Below, piece by piece: positions 10,206-21,464 of a DNA stretch of 64,000 nucleotides. Under the pieces are notes generated by a model. That model was not told where the DNA came from, made no database searches, and saw only the letters and a list, made by a program, of their open reading frames with translations. The number at the start of each line of letters is the position of its first letter. Positions within the stretch are counted from its first letter, which is position 1. The stretch lies in NCBI GenBank assembly GCA_020796225.1, contig CM036754.1:15821367-15885366 (forward strand), in the 5' to 3' direction. Source of the DNA: Arion vulgaris (Eukaryota > Mollusca > Gastropoda > Stylommatophora > Arionidae). The position numbers were made by a program, and so were the translations under genes.

Positions 10206-13200
10206 TCAAGATTGAACCTGAAATTTTGAAATAAGAGAACGAACCCATCCTTTCATGACAACCAAATTTTCAGTCTCACTGCTAGGTTCATTTGCTTTAT
10301 TAACTAATTTAGATGACCTCTTGAAGCCTTCTTTTTCAGCCAGAGAAGTATGTGTTTCAGGTTCAAACAAAACACGTTGTGATGAACTTCTGTGCATGAA
10401 CTGATTTCCGAAAGTAACTTGACTCTGCTCTGGTGCCATATAATGAAATCTGTTGGCATCCTTCTCATGGCCTGAATTATTTATTTTTAAAGAAAACACT
10501 GGAGCAGAGTGTCTATTACCTGGAGTTTCTGAGAATGAACTGAGACTGTCTCTTGATCTAGACACTGAACTGAGATTGTCTCTTGACCTAGACAGGAATA
10601 CATTATCTTGAGACCTAGATAAGTTTTCTATAGACTTTGAGAAGCTGTCTCTTGAGTTGAAGGACTTTAAGCGAATGCTGCTATCACTTGGGGTGTCCTT
10701 TCTACTTGCTAAAGTGTGCCCCTTCTGATAAGAAAACTGTGATGTTGGTTCATCTGGGGGTTCACTAGAACTTACGCTTAAACTCCTCCACCCATGCAAG
10801 GCACTTTCTCTAAGAGTCTGTAATCTCTTTCTTATCATAGCACTAGGTTCTCGACGTTTCACTTCAAAAATTTTGGGTGACTGAGATTTTAACTTATCTT
10901 CAATATCCCTCACATATTCACGAATTGATTTTATAGGTAGCATAGCGCCCTTAATGACATATTCATTCGGTTTGACAGTTTCTGTCTGCTCTTGAAAAAT
11001 ATCCGAATCGAAATCGGCTGAAAATTTCCTTTCACGGCTGCTGTAATTAGAATCTAAGGATATTGAACTATTACTTCTCTCAAAATCTGAGCTCTTCCTG
11101 ATAGTTCTAGTCTTAACAATCTTTGGTTTGGCTGTAGTTGTCTCTTCTTTATACGGTTCATCTGAAAATTGTAAAGCAGTTTCCGGTCTTTGTGGAGGTT
11201 GATCACTCATATTTAATCCATCACTCGGGCAGGAAAACACTGAATCAGATTGCTGGACTGATTCAGTGTCTTCATTTGTGGATGTGAGTGTGAACAGTGC
11301 TTGGTCTGGGCAGGTAGTTTTAGCAGCAGATAGTTCTTCTGAATCCTCTGGAGCTTTGCTCACAGAAACAAAATCGCTTGTGCTCTGAGGATGAGATTCA
11401 TGGACAGAAAAGTCAGAGCATGGATGAACAATAGCACTTTCTATTGGTTGTGTAACAGAGTGTGCCATGCGTGAACCAAGCTTTGAAGATCCTAAACTGT
11501 GCTCACGTAGGACATTTTCAAGCTGCCTATCCTCCTTCCATGAACTTCCTTGTTTGTTTGAAGGCTCAAAAGTATTAGTAGATTTGGAAGTGATATCTCT
11601 GTCTTCATCATCAGATGTTAAAGTAGAGGCACAACTAATTTCACTATCATTTCTGCTTCTAGAATGTTTACTCCAAGAATTGATGCTACTTTTAAGTGTA
11701 CCAACTAAACCATCACTTGAGCTACTGCTCTGACTCTCGTATGATGATGTAGATGTGGATGAAATCACAGAAAAACGTTTGGAATCACTTTCTTCTTCTT
11801 CCACTGTAATAATGGGAAGTGTGGTTGGGAATTGATTGGTATCTGTAGTTCTTTCAGAAATATGACTAATATATTCCTTGTCTTCATTGATCGTTCTATC
11901 ATCACCAGTAAGTCGATCTATATCCAAGGAAACTGGACGCTCTTTGGAAACATTTACAGATAATTTGTTTTGTTCTGTGTCTGAAATTGGCATACTAGTG
12001 GACCTTGAAAGACTACCAGAAATAAAACTGACTGGTTTAGATACAGTTACTGCCAATGGTGACAGTCCAAAAGCATTTACTTTTCTTGAAGTATTGTCAG
12101 AATTATCTCTATTATTGTCCTTTATTAAGCCTCGTCTCTTCATGCTCTCAAAGGTCATATATTCTCGTGGTGGTGTCGCATAGGGAAATTGAGATGTGAA
12201 TTTACTTTTCGCATCTGCATTCTGCTGTACTGATGTATACTTGTCCAAAACAGGTGTGGACTTGCTCATTTTATTACTCAATGATTGGTTTTTTAATGAA
12301 GTTAGTGAATTTCTATTTTGATACACTATCCAATCCATATTTTTTTTGTTATTTGAAGCTTGCTTTATTTCACTAACATCAGAATGACCATGGGGTATAG
12401 TGGATGTTGACATTGATAGCCTGGAAGATCTATTAGAATCTTCTGCATTTATGTCCACAATTGAACTAGTAACCTCTGAGTTCTTGACCCAGGGATCTTC
12501 ATGAACCTGAGATAAGTCATTCATGGAGCCTTGAGTAAATTTTTCGACACTATTCCAGTCAGTCAGTTTTGCTTTGCCTCTATCAGTCAGAAGGTCAGGT
12601 TCACATTCTTGTGCCAATATGTGTTTGGTGGTGTTTGGAAGTCGGAGTTCTTTCTTTTTCAACACATTTTCAGAAGCTGTATTACTATGTATGTCACTAA
12701 ATACCATGGAGTGTTTTTCTTTTTCTGAAGTGCCATTGTTATGCTCAATTCTGTCAGTAGTTGCTTCAATGTTTCTGATTCTCTGATCATCATTTTGCAT
12801 ATCTGTGTGGCATCTATGCATTAGAATATAATCATTATCATTCATGTTTTCTGCATTGTCTGATACATAATTACTGTCTACAATCACAGCTTTTTTATTT
12901 TCTCCTTCACAGTTATCAGACTCAATTTTATTATTCATTGTCATTTCGCAAGGCAGAGAATTTGGTGATTTGAACTCTGTCCTATTTGACTCTAACCCAC
13001 TTTGATCAGCACCACTTGGTAGAGGGATATCTGTTTTTGATAAATTAAGAGTATTTTCAGAAGATAGTTCAGTATCTCTTTCTATCAAGCTTGTAGTATC
13101 TATAGATTCTCTATATTTTCTTACAATTTGGTCCTCTGCAGCACGCTGTTGTTCATCATCTGAAGCATTATCTATTCTAGATCTATTTCTCAAACTAGGT

Positions 13201-13598
13201 TCTCTTATGTCATCTACATTTGAAGGTGAAGTAAGCATGTTTTCAGTTTCTTCATTTCCTTTGAGTGTTGGAGAACTTGGCATTTCAATTGATCCTCCAC
13301 ACCGTGCTAACAATTGAGTGAGATCTGCCGAGAGAATAGGGTTGGCTCGTGCCATTAAAAAACTTAATGGTCGCTTGGTAGTTTCCCCTGCACGTCCCTC
13401 TTTTTCATTCTTGGAGAATGTATATGGTTTTCTGTAGATTGGACTCACTGGGGATGTACACGCTGGTGTCACAGATGAATATCTAGTAGATCTGCTAATA
13501 TCCTGGGACATTGCATTCTTTGATTCTGAGTTTGACTCAGGAGATACTGGTAGAGTTGGAGAATTGGAACTCTGACTTCTGCTCTTTGCACTAACATT
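10206..13598 (-). CDS. PLEKHG: PLEKHG-like RhoGEF, last coding exon (long Ser-rich C-terminal tail)
   Basis: This exon begins after acceptor TTTTCTTTCAG| with NVSAKSRSQSSNSPTLPVSP and runs 1130 codons to a TGA at 10206. The internal ATG at 13511 is not taken as a start, because the frame is open back to the acceptor. The tail is hydrophilic, Ser/Thr/Asn/Asp-rich and probably disordered. Visible elements are an acidic-Ser run near the middle (ITVEEEESDSKRFSV), a helical segment (SIREYVRDIEDKLKSQSP) before a basic Arg-rich block, and short repeats of the SRSRDNLSS type near the C-terminus. Long low-complexity tails after DH-PH are usual in PLEKHG proteins and serve as regulatory or interaction regions. 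No clear AATAAA was found in the 350 bases downstream. Confidence 0.93.
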   Translation of the reverse strand, partial: NVSAKSRSQSSNSPTLPVSPESNSESKNAMSQDISRSTRYSSVTPACTSPVSPIYRKPYTFSKNEKEGRAGETTKRPLSFLMARANPILSADLTQLLARCGGSIEMPSSPTLKGNEETENMLTSPSNVDDIREPSLRNRSRIDNASDDEQQRAAEDQIVRKYRESIDTTSLIERDTELSSENTLNLSKTDIPLPSGADQSGLESNRTEFKSPNSLPCEMTMNNKIESDNCEGENKKAVIVDSNYVSDNAENMNDNDYILMHRCHTDMQNDDQRIRNIEATTDRIEHNNGTSEKEKHSMVFSDIHSNTASENVLKKKELRLPNTTKHILAQECEPDLLTDRGKAKLTDWNSVEKFTQGSMNDLSQVHEDPWVKNSEVTSSIVDINAEDSNRSSRLSMSTSTIPHGHSDVSEIKQASNNKKNMDWIVYQNRNSLTSLKNQSLSNKMSKSTPVLDKYTSVQQNADAKSKFTSQFPYATPPREYMTFESMKRRGLIKDNNRDNSDNTSRKVNAFGLSPLAVTVSKPVSFISGSLSRSTSMPISDTEQNKLSVNVSKERPVSLDIDRLTGDDRTINEDKEYISHISERTTDTNQFPTTLPIITVEEEESDSKRFSVISSTSTSSYESQSSSSSDGLVGTLKSSINSWSKHSRSRNDSEISCASTLTSDDEDRDITSKSTNTFEPSNKQGSSWKEDRQLENVLREHSLGSSKLGSRMAHSVTQPIESAIVHPCSDFSVHESHPQSTSDFVSVSKAPEDSEELSAAKTTCPDQALFTLTSTNEDTESVQQSDSVFSCPSDGLNMSDQPPQRPETALQFSDEPYKEETTTAKPKIVKTRTIRKSSDFERSNSSISLDSNYSSRERKFSADFDSDIFQEQTETVKPNEYVIKGAMLPIKSIREYVRDIEDKLKSQSPKIFEVKRREPSAMIRKRLQTLRESALHGWRSLSVSSSEPPDEPTSQFSYQKGHTLASRKDTPSDSSIRLKSFNSRDSFSKSIENLSRSQDNVFLSRSRDNLSSVSRSRDSLSSFSETPGNRHSAPVFSLKINNSGHEKDANRFHYMAPEQSQVTFGNQFMHRSSSQRVLFEPETHTSLAEKEGFKRSSKLVNKANEPSSETENLVVMKGWVRSLISKFQVQS

Positions 13599-13739
13599 CT
13601 GAAAGAAAATGTTGAGAAATGGATAAAAACCAAGAAACTATAGTTTTAATTGAATGCATAACTCAAAATATATTGTTAGATGATAAATCGATGAAATTTT
13701 TGGGTGTGTGAAATTTGATCGCAGATTGTGTTTCAGGAA

Positions 13740-14280
13740 ACATGTTGAGTGATGATGATGATGACCCACAATTTTCATCCAAGGGAATGTAGTTGCATTA
13801 TGTTTGTCTGTGTGTGTGTGTGTAGATGACTAGTGAGCCCGATACAGGCTTGAAATGTTCTTGTACAGTGTGGGCAAGGTATACTTGCACTTGTGAAGAG
13901 TTTTATTGTCTTTCTGTTTTGACGTTTTTGTTCCATCCGTGCTGTTCTACCTGCCTCACAGGCCGAAGAACCGTGTTGAAAAAATGTGTGCCAGGCTGAT
14001 CTGTCTTGAGCAACATTCTCCTAGTTGTCGACATCTATGCCAAAGGATTTCATCAAGTTCTTGAGTGTGTCTTTGAATCGCTTTTTCTGACCACCCTGTG
14101 AGCGTTTGCCGCTATGCAGCACACCATAAAAGAGTCGTTTAGGTATTCTGCAATTCGGCATTCGAGCCAAATGTCCTGCCCATCGTGTCTGGGACTGCAT
14201 CAAGATTGTATAGATGCTGGGGAGAGCAGCTCTTTTTAGGACCTCTGTGAGTACCTCTGTTAGGACCACATGTTGAGTAT
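13740..14280 (-). mobile_element. LINE tail (RWAGHLARM type)
   Basis: The minus strand reads SQTRWAGHLARMPNCRIPKR, then LFYGVLHSGKRSQGGQKKRF and KDTLKNLMKSFGIDVDN. This is a typical ORF2 C-terminus. Degraded downstream sequence continues to about 13740. Confidence 0.8.
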
Positions 14281-14329
14281 ATCATTTTCAAAGCATGTAA
14301 AGATTTGTGACAATGTGAGTTATGGTGGC

Positions 14330-15236
14330 TGTATTAAAAAACAATTGCTTGTCATCCTGTATCAGGCACTGGTTCTTTAAGCCATCGAATATGCAGTAGC
14401 CATCTTCACTGTTAGTAAGATGCAGATTGAACGACTGGAGAGAATATAAAATGAAGCTATGCTATCATCATGGGAAGCACTACAGATACACCCTGTGTGA
14501 AGATAAGATTTCTCCTTAATTTTCCGACCATGGTGTATAGACTCAAGATAGCTAGAGCACATGCATAACTCAAATTAAGTGTTAAAAGGATCACCCATTG
14601 CACACGAGCTGTAGTGGAAATGGTTAACGCAGGGCAAGTTGTGGGTTATCGTGCTGCAGACACTGTTCAGCTGGTAAACAGGCTCACAAATATCAACCAT
14701 GGGGAAGAATGGATGCCATGTCTTCAACATACGGGAACACCTTTTCAACCATTATTAAATTCGACAAAGTTTGCAAAGAGAGGAATCCCGTGGTATTGGA
14801 TGCAGATGTCAAGGCCATCATTAATGAAAACTGTAATGAAGGTAACATGATTTACATGGATTAATCTGTAGTTCGTCTCAAAAAGTTCACATGGGCTTTT
14901 TTGCAAGCATACGGCAGAAAGGTCAAGGAAGCCAGTGGTGCATTTAGGGCAACAAGTAGCATGACAATGGAAGTAATGTCAGTGACTAAGGCATTACTCT
15001 GGCTGGATTCACAAAACTACACTTATGTTCATAGTTCATAAGTACGGTTCCAACTTCACTGCAACGAGTCACCATATAATTGCTCCGTTCCTGTGCCAAT
15101 GAAAATCACACTCATGTGTGCATTCTGAGTGATTCATTGAGTATTATCCAAAAGGTGGAGGCTGGTTAGGTTCCCAGGCAGTGGACTGAATCAATACAAG
15201 CGTCAACAATTTACAGAATTACATTTATCTTTGTTC
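14330..15236 (+). mobile_element. LINE RT and RNase H remnant, left part
   Basis: RT-end traces (RLNDWREYKMKLCYHHGKHY) are followed by RNase H pieces (MTMEVMSVTKALLWLDSQN, then CILSDSLSIIQKVEAG), ending FIFVLG at the SINE F insertion. Stops and frameshifts are frequent. A block at 15036-15103 is an inverted match to 23497-23563. Confidence 0.75.
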
Positions 15237-15488
15237 TAGGGCCACCTGTGTCTGCCCACAAGGAAACGAATAGAAACACTGTGACCTATGAGTCACATTG
15301 TAAGAGGCAACTAAGGTAGGGGCCTAGGGAAGCTACCCTAGTAAATAAAAAGAATTGCAAAAATTGGATATGCTGGGCTACTTGTAGGCACATAACTGGC
15401 ACAATGTACAATCACTCTTAGGCTCAGATCACATACAAATCACAAAGAGTGGTTAACAAGTGGTGCTATAGACATTTGAAGAAACTCT
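15237..15488 (+). repeat. SINE family F with 7-bp target-site duplication
   Basis: TCTAGGG occurs on both sides (ends near 15243 and 15490). The insertion splits an RNase H frame between FIFVLG and MGVDGNE, which should read as one (F-PGHMGV-GNE). Confidence 0.8.
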
Positions 15489-15830
15489 AGGGAACATGGG
15501 TGTCGATGGCAATGAGAGAGAAGACAGGTTGGCTGGCTCTGTCACCATATCAGGGGGTCAGTTAATGGATGGAGCTAACATTCTGAACTCCTTCATTGAG
15601 TGGTCACCACTAAAAGGGTTTTATCTAAGCCAATCCATGTCAATTTCTAGATTGCAAGAGCTTGGATTGAAGTGGCCAGAAAAGCTGGAACAGCACAACA
15701 GACATATGAGTAGGCTCATCAATCAACATTGAACTCATACGGTCAGAAGCTGGATGCTGTTGGAGACATTGCAAAGGAGATGGAGCATCTACGGACATGT
15801 CCGGAGTGCACATGAAGAAAATTCCATACT
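15489..15830 (+). mobile_element. LINE RNase H remnant, right part
   Basis: The frame resumes MGVDGNEREDRLAGSVTISG, then LSQSMSISRLQELGLK, and continues to the LINE end HVRSAH. It is the same family as 20207-20560 (-) and 34125-34610 (-). Confidence 0.8.
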
Positions 15831-15869
15831 AAAACTGAAACTAAGAGTAACATCCTGCAAAAAACATAT

Positions 15870-15990
15870 TATAAGAATAATAACTTCTCTCGTACTATTA
15901 TTCGTTACATATGGCCTGCAAGAAATTTCTCCATACCGCTCTATCCTGGGCAGCTTGCTTAATTTCCTCCTCTAGGAAACTCCACCATTC
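15870..15990 (-). mobile_element. Short LINE C-terminal fragment
   Basis: The minus strand reads EEEIKQAAQDRAVWRNFLQA, then ICNE-stop, an ORF2 end. A near-identical fragment is at 20715-20840 (-). Confidence 0.65.
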
Positions 15991-16097
15991 GACCACACAC
16001 TCTCCATTATTTACTACTGATTATCAAATATTATAATTAAACAAACAGCAGACGCTTACAAAGGCATACATATAAGAAAATTCAATGCCCAGAATAC

Positions 16098-16193
16098 CTG
16101 TTTTTGAACTCTATGCCGGCGCCAATCAGGTGATCTGCTTTCTGTTCTTCTATTGCGCTCTGGGGAATCATTTAGTTCTAACCTTACGTCACC
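16098..16193 (-). CDS. PLEKHG: PLEKHG-like RhoGEF, linker exon
   Basis: This 96-nt exon (32 codons, phase 0) lies between TTTAATATCAG| and |GTATTCTG. It reads GDVRLELNDSPERNRRTESR, then SPDWRRHRVQKQ. It is Arg/Ser-rich linker sequence with no recognised domain. It is accepted because both splice sites are good and it fits between the microexon and the last exon. Confidence 0.8.
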
Positions 16194-16369
16194 CTGATAT
16201 TAAAGAACAAAAATGAATGAGTTGAATTAACAACATGAAAGAATGAAAGGATTAAAGTGGTTTGGATTATTTAACATATAAAATATCAAATGAGAAATTA
16301 ATATAAAAATCATTAATAAGCATGTTAAAGAGCTCTTTGAAGAAAAGGTTTGTTTGTTGTTCTTTTTCT

Positions 16370-16615
16370 TCTTCTTTGCGTTCATTCTTTAAGACCAATT
16401 TTAATCACTCTATGATATGTTTGATCTTTGCCAAGAACGTGTATACGTTGCATATTGGTTTGGTAGGCCCCTAAACGCATAGACTTGTACATGTTTAGGA
16501 CACATGCATCCGATTTCAGCAATCTTCCTTAGTCGCCTCTTACGACATGCGTGGCAGGTAACAGTGGTTCTTTTCTTTACACCCCAACTTTGGGCCCCGG
16601 TAACCACTCGCATCC
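16370..16615 (-). repeat. SINE family E
   Basis: Reverse copy. On minus it starts at the shared head GGTTACCGGGGCCCAAAGTT and ends in an AAGAAGAAG tail. Other E copies: 28781-29035, 35840-35972 plus 36307-36445, 39828-40085 (-), 50340-50590, 56773-57025 and 57396-57624 (-). Confidence 0.8.
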
Positions 16616-16722
16616 CATTTCCATCTCTTGTTAGGAACTGCTCAACACAATTAACAAGATTAACTTAATGGACACAAAATAAAAATTATAATACTAAAAT
16701 ACATTACAAGCACAATGCCTAC

Positions 16723-16736
16723 CTTTTTATGTCCAC
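16723..16736 (-). CDS. PLEKHG: PLEKHG-like RhoGEF, 14-nt microexon
   Basis: The exon is GTGGACATAAAAAG, preceded by a pyrimidine-rich acceptor ending TTTCATTCACCAG and followed by donor GTAGGCAT. Without it, the 21465 exon (ending in one base) joined to the 16193 exon gives GGG TGA, a stop. With it, the frame reads G-GHKK-GDVRLELN and stays open. This is an inference from phase and splice consensus; it could be alternatively spliced. Confidence 0.68.
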
Positions 16737-16799
16737 CTGGTGAATGAAACAAAAATAGAAATGTTAAATAAAATATAAATGTGAATGGAAACAAAGGAA

Positions 16800-17260
16800 A
16801 CTTATTGCTTTTGAAATATGTCTGTGAGTATAAAACAATATCACTGATGTCAAAACTGTGTACACAAACAGCTGTGTATTCACACTAATGTGCAGTTTGA
16901 AATATGTCTGCGAGTATAAAACATTATCACTGCTGTCAAAACTGGGTATACAAACAGCGGTTAAATCTTCACACTAATGTGCAGTTTGAAATATGTCTGT
17001 GAGTATAAAACAATATCACTGATGTCAAAACTGTGTACACAAACAGCTGTGTATTCACACTAATGTGCAGTTTGAAATATGTCTGTGAGTATAAAACAAT
17101 ATCACTGCTGTCAAAACTGTGTACACAAACAGCTGTGTATTCACACTAATGTGCAGTTTGAAATATGTCTGTGAGTATAAAACAATATCACTGCTGTCAA
17201 AACTGGGTATACAAACAGCTGTGTATTCACACTAATGTGCAGTTTGAAATATGCTGGAAT
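16800..17260. repeat. Tandem array, 86-bp unit, about 5 copies
   Basis: TGCAGTTTGAAATATGTCTG recurs at 16891, 16980, 17066, 17152 and 17238. The last copy runs straight into the LINE remnant at 17262. Confidence 0.92.
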
Positions 17261-17261
17261 C

Positions 17262-17690
17262 TTATGGAGGTTTTCAAACTCTGTAGAGGGTCACATAGAT
17301 CTACTGTCCTGGGCATGCGAGTGTTAGAAGCAATGAGAGATCAGACGGACTTGCATTGACAGCATTGATTGTCTATGAGTTTTGGATGGATAAGGGGGAT
17401 GTTCTTCGGTCACTTGGTGACCTCCTATTAGATACTGTCGGATAAGAACACTAAAATTGATGTTGAATCTATCTAGTGATTTGAGGAGTTTGGAATTATA
17501 CTTTGTACAAGTAGACTTTGATGCCTGAGGGGCAGAGAGAGCCAGCAAGCCCCAGGAATCATCAGTATTCATACTTTTCTACATCTATTGAGGAAGACTG
17601 AGCACCTATGGGTTTGTCCAAAGTGCTAGGACGCTGGTTCAGTAACCAATAACCTGAGATATGCTTCTCACAGTTGATGTTTCAGAAGAT
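17262..17690 (+). mobile_element. LINE RNase H remnant (26395 family)
   Basis: Degraded CPGHAxV-like, SDGLALTALIV and WMDKGDVL segments parallel the better copy at 26700-27010. It ends with the shared GGAAGACTGAGCACCTATGG-type sequence. Confidence 0.7.
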
Positions 17691-17934
17691 ACAAGACAGA
17701 TGGTTGCAGCAAGAATGGGGACATACCAAGAGATCTCAGCCTTTCAGCAACTTGTATGGATCACTGTCCTAGTCATGCTGGACTTTATGAAATGAACATG
17801 CAATGTACTAGCATCAAGGACACCTGTGAAGGAGACAATGAGTACAGACAGGAGACACATAGTGAGATCAATAAATAATCATCTGCTTGAGGACATATCA
17901 ATAGATAAATAAACAATGATGAGAATAAAGGAGT

Positions 17935-18300
17935 TCTGAATCAAGTTTGGGACAAGCAGATGGGACACAAGAGATGACAGATTATATACAAGAAGAGACC
18001 GGTTGAGAAATGAAGACATCAGGAAAAAAGTGGGTACAACATCAGTACTAGACTTCATCAAGAAACAACAAATTAAATGGTTCGGCCACGTAAGCAAATT
18101 ACCATCAGACAGTGCACCTCAAAGAGCAATGCTGCTCCGATACAATGGGTACAAAGCAAAAGGCCGCACGCAAAAGATGGACCTCAGAGATAACAGAGCG
18201 ATGAAAAGACTATTTACAAAGCGCATACTAGGGCCCGTTTTAGAAATCTCTTCCTGACCTGACGTTGTGAGGCAAACAGGTTTCGAGAAAGAAAGAATAT
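17935..18300 (+). mobile_element. LINE tail, family 3
   Basis: RNEDIRKKVGTTSVLDFIKK, then QQIKWFGHVSKLPSDSAPQR and YNGYKAKGRTQK. The frame is open for 84 codons, and the tail ends in GAGAAAGAAAG. Confidence 0.82.
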
Positions 18301-18590
18301 CAAAGGAAACTGGCTGATGCTACAAATAAGAAGGAGAAAACTGAGATATTTTAGACATAAAGAGACACGATGGGCTAGAGAAGACCATCATGGAAGGAGG
18401 CATCCCGGCATAGAGGAGAAGAGGAAGACCACGGAGAAGATGGATTCAGGATGTAACTGATGGTTTGAGCAGCATGACTTCTACAGAGGCAAGACATCTG
18501 GCCTATGAGAAAGATAAATTCCAAAGGACTGTTAAGGTGAGAAAGTTCTGCTCAGGACAAGCCACTTGATGATAATGATGAACCAGCATG
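18300..18590 (+). mobile_element. RTE-like LINE 3' end
   Basis: A degraded KRHDGLEKTIMEGGIPA-type sequence, then RGRPRRRWIQDVTDGLSSMT. It ends in TTGATGATAATGATGA. It directly abuts the family 3 tail. Confidence 0.75.
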
Positions 18591-18599
18591 TAATGAGAA

Positions 18600-18920
18600 A
18601 AATCAGCATACACACTCTTTGCCATCAGCACAGGGAGACTGGAAACCTATGGGTTTGTAATGATGCCAATTTTAAAATGGTAAATTTTATCCAAATATTA
18701 AGATACAAATGAGGCAAATGTATAGCACTTCCTTCAACAGCATGTATAATTACATATTCTTGAAGTATATTACGAAGGATTCAAACATGACTTCATGTAG
18801 GTACTAGTGATAACAGATTATTAGGACTATGCATGTTGTGTTTAACTTTTTAAAACTGCAACCAACAAAGAAAATGTATTCGACTGTAATAATTGACAGT
18901 GTTGTTCTTGCTTCAAGAGG
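18600..18920. other. Mostly unassigned; short LINE trace
   Basis: GGGAGACTGGAAACCTATGG near 18630 resembles the LINE end at 26995. The rest is AT-rich. Confidence 0.4.
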
Positions 18921-18921
18921 C

Positions 18922-19185
18922 ACCCGTGTTGTGCTGGAGCCCACAAGGGAAGCAAAGAATAGTACCACTGAGACCTACAAGGCATGTCATAAGAGGCGAC
19001 TGATGTAGGACCTAGGGAAGTTACGCTAGTAAATAAAAAGCATAGCAGAAATCAGATGTGCTGGCCTACTTGTAGGCGCATAACTGGCACATGTACAATC
19101 ACTCTTAGGCTGAGATCACATACAAATCATACAGAGTGGTTAACAAGTGGTCAATATAGAGCGTTCAAAGAAGAAAAAAGCTTCA
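18922..19185 (+). repeat. SINE family F
   Basis: The head GCACCCGTGTTGTGCTGGAG, the GTCATAAGAGGCGACTGATG core and the CTTGTAGGCGCATAACTGGC body are all present. Confidence 0.78.
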
Positions 19186-19564
19186 AGAAGAATACAAATT
19201 TGATTTCACAAAATTAAAAACAGATGAGGCAAAGAAAAATGTCTGAAGTTTGTTAACATTTGTTTATGTCCTAACACTCCCATGACAATTTTTGACCATG
19301 ACTAACTATGAAAAAATGACCCCTCAAACCCTGGGTAAATTTCTGGGAGTATCAATAACTGCTATCTGAAATGGTTGAATTTTACAATTATTTCCATATT
19401 AAATAATTTAAGTTTTTTACCTCGTTTTGCTCTCTGTGGTATGAGAAGACTAAAGTCTGCAGATAGAAGAATGGTACATTTTATCACAAGTATAATATTT
19501 AACTGAATAACAAATGTCTAATAGCTTCAGTTCTTAAATACTGAATCATTATGTTCTTCTTCTT

Positions 19565-19935
19565 CTTTTCTTTTATCCTGTTTTACCTCAATAGCATCAG
19601 TATAAGAAGAGATTTCTAGAATGGGCTTTAGTGTGTGCTTCATAAATATCATTTTTCACAGCCTCTGTTATTTCTGAAGTACACCTTTTGCATGGACTAC
19701 CTTTAGCTTTGTATCTATTGTATCGGAGTAACATTGCTCTTTTAGGCGCACTGTCTGTTGATAATCTGCTTATGTGGCAGAATCGTTTAATTTGTTTTTT
19801 TTAATGAGTTCAGTACTGATTTTGTACCCACTTTTTTCCTGATGTCTTAATTTCTCAACTGTCTCTTCTTGATACTCCCAGTCTTCTGCGTAGACACTTC
19901 ATCCCTGTTGTGACTAGTATTCTTCTATTGTTTGA
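19565..19935 (-). mobile_element. LINE tail, family 3
   Basis: Minus-strand match to the 17935-18300 tail, including CCTGTTTTACCTCAATAGCA at the 3' end and the GYKAKG-SMQKVYF region. Confidence 0.7.
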
Positions 19936-20206
19936 TGTCAGTGTTCGGGTTTGACACCGATTTCATAATGTTGGGAGAAAGACTGTGTTGTACTATGCTC
20001 ATTTAATGTTCATGATGACATGTTCGAATTTCAAAATTGGTGCCATTTGTAGTATGATTTGATTTGCTTTATTGCATCTATGTTGGATTTCGTTAGTTAT
20101 TCTTCTATTTGCTAAAAAATTCAGTCTTGGTATTTAATATTAAAATTAAAAATACGGAGAACATGCATTTTTCCAGTGGTTACTTCAGTTTCAGTTTGGA
20201 ATATCT

Positions 20207-20560
20207 TCATTGCACTCGGACATGTCCATAGGTGCTCCGATCTCCTTCGCAATATCTCCAACAGCGTCCAGCGACTGACCGTACCAGTTCTATTTTGATT
20301 GATGAGCCGACACGTATACCTGTTGTACCGTTTTTTCTGCCACCAATCTTCAAACCCAGTTCTCGCAATCTAGTAGTTGACGTGGATTGGTTTAGATGAA
20401 GGTCTTCTCTGCGGCCACGCTCTATGAGGGCGTTCACGATGTCAGCTCTGTCCATTGGCTGGTCCTCTGATATAGCGGCAGAGCCATCCAGTCTGTCTGC
20501 TCTCTCATTGCCAACGACACCCATGTGCCCCGGAACAAAGACAAGTGGTTACTTATGGTT
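20207..20560 (-). mobile_element. LINE RNase H C-terminal part
   Basis: PGHMGVVGNERADRLDGSAA is followed by LNQSTSTTRLRELGLKIG and ends HVRVQ. The GNERAD-L motif marks the RNase H domain; sequence upstream is absent. Confidence 0.85.
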
Positions 20561-21136
20561 GTGAATCATGGACCATTACACAAACAAGAATGAAAATTCA
20601 ATCCTTCGAAACGAAATGCTATAGAAAGATCCTACGAATACCATGAACAGAAAAAGGAAGAACACTGATGTCCTGAAAGAACTGAATGTTAAAGACAGTT
20701 TACTGATAAACAATATAATAATATAATAATTCCTCTCGTACTGTTACACATTACATAGGGCCTGCAAATAATTTCTCCATACCGCTCTATCCTGGGCAAC
20801 TCATTCAATCTCCTCCATGGAACTGAGACCGTTATTTCTTGCCTCTCTCAGCAAATGGCATCCTTTCTTGCAAGTTTCTGTAGCTCTTTAAATAATATAC
20901 TATAAAGAAAAATTAGATACTTTGGCCATATCAAGCGTCACGATGGCCTGGAGAGAACAATATTGGAGAGCAGGGCCCAAGGATGCAGAGGCAGACTAAG
21001 AAGAAGATGGCTACAAGATATTAAAGAAACCATGAATATGACCATCGGCAAAGTGGGCGAACTGGCTAGAGAGAGAGTGAATTCCAGATGCGCTGCAAAG
21101 AGCACAACGTCCTATAAAGGATACACACCTTGATAA
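20560..21136 (+). mobile_element. LINE 3' end with an internal LINE fragment
   Basis: RT-end traces (TDVLKELNVKDSLLI) at 20570-20705 resume after a reverse fragment (20715-20840). The later part reads RYFGHIKRHDGLERTI, then GRLRRRWLQDIKETMNMTIG and TTSYKGYTP-stop. Its closest relative is 30650-31156. Confidence 0.8.
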
Positions 21137-21464
21137 TGAGGTATGTAAAGTCATTGACTTTTGTAAAGCCATTGAATTGATGTTTGTAGATGGAGATATT
21201 GATAGCATTTCCATCTCTAGTGATGCATTATGGTCAAAGTATTCTTAGGTTTTGTCAATGTTTATTCTCTATATTGGGTTCCTATTGCATAGTTAAGCTG
21301 TTAGCTCTGATTAATGTGTTGCATGTAGTACTGTTCCTCTGTTGTTGATATGATATTTCCCAAAGACGTCACTTTCGCTGGTGATAGCTATTTATTACTC
21401 ATTGTCACATATTTCCATCCATAAAATACACAACAAAAGAGAACAAGTAAATAATTGAACTTAC

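Noticed and set aside
13511..13513. Internal ATG as start of a separate 1101-residue protein
   Set aside because: The frame is open upstream to a good acceptor at 13598 and phase fits the 16098 exon.
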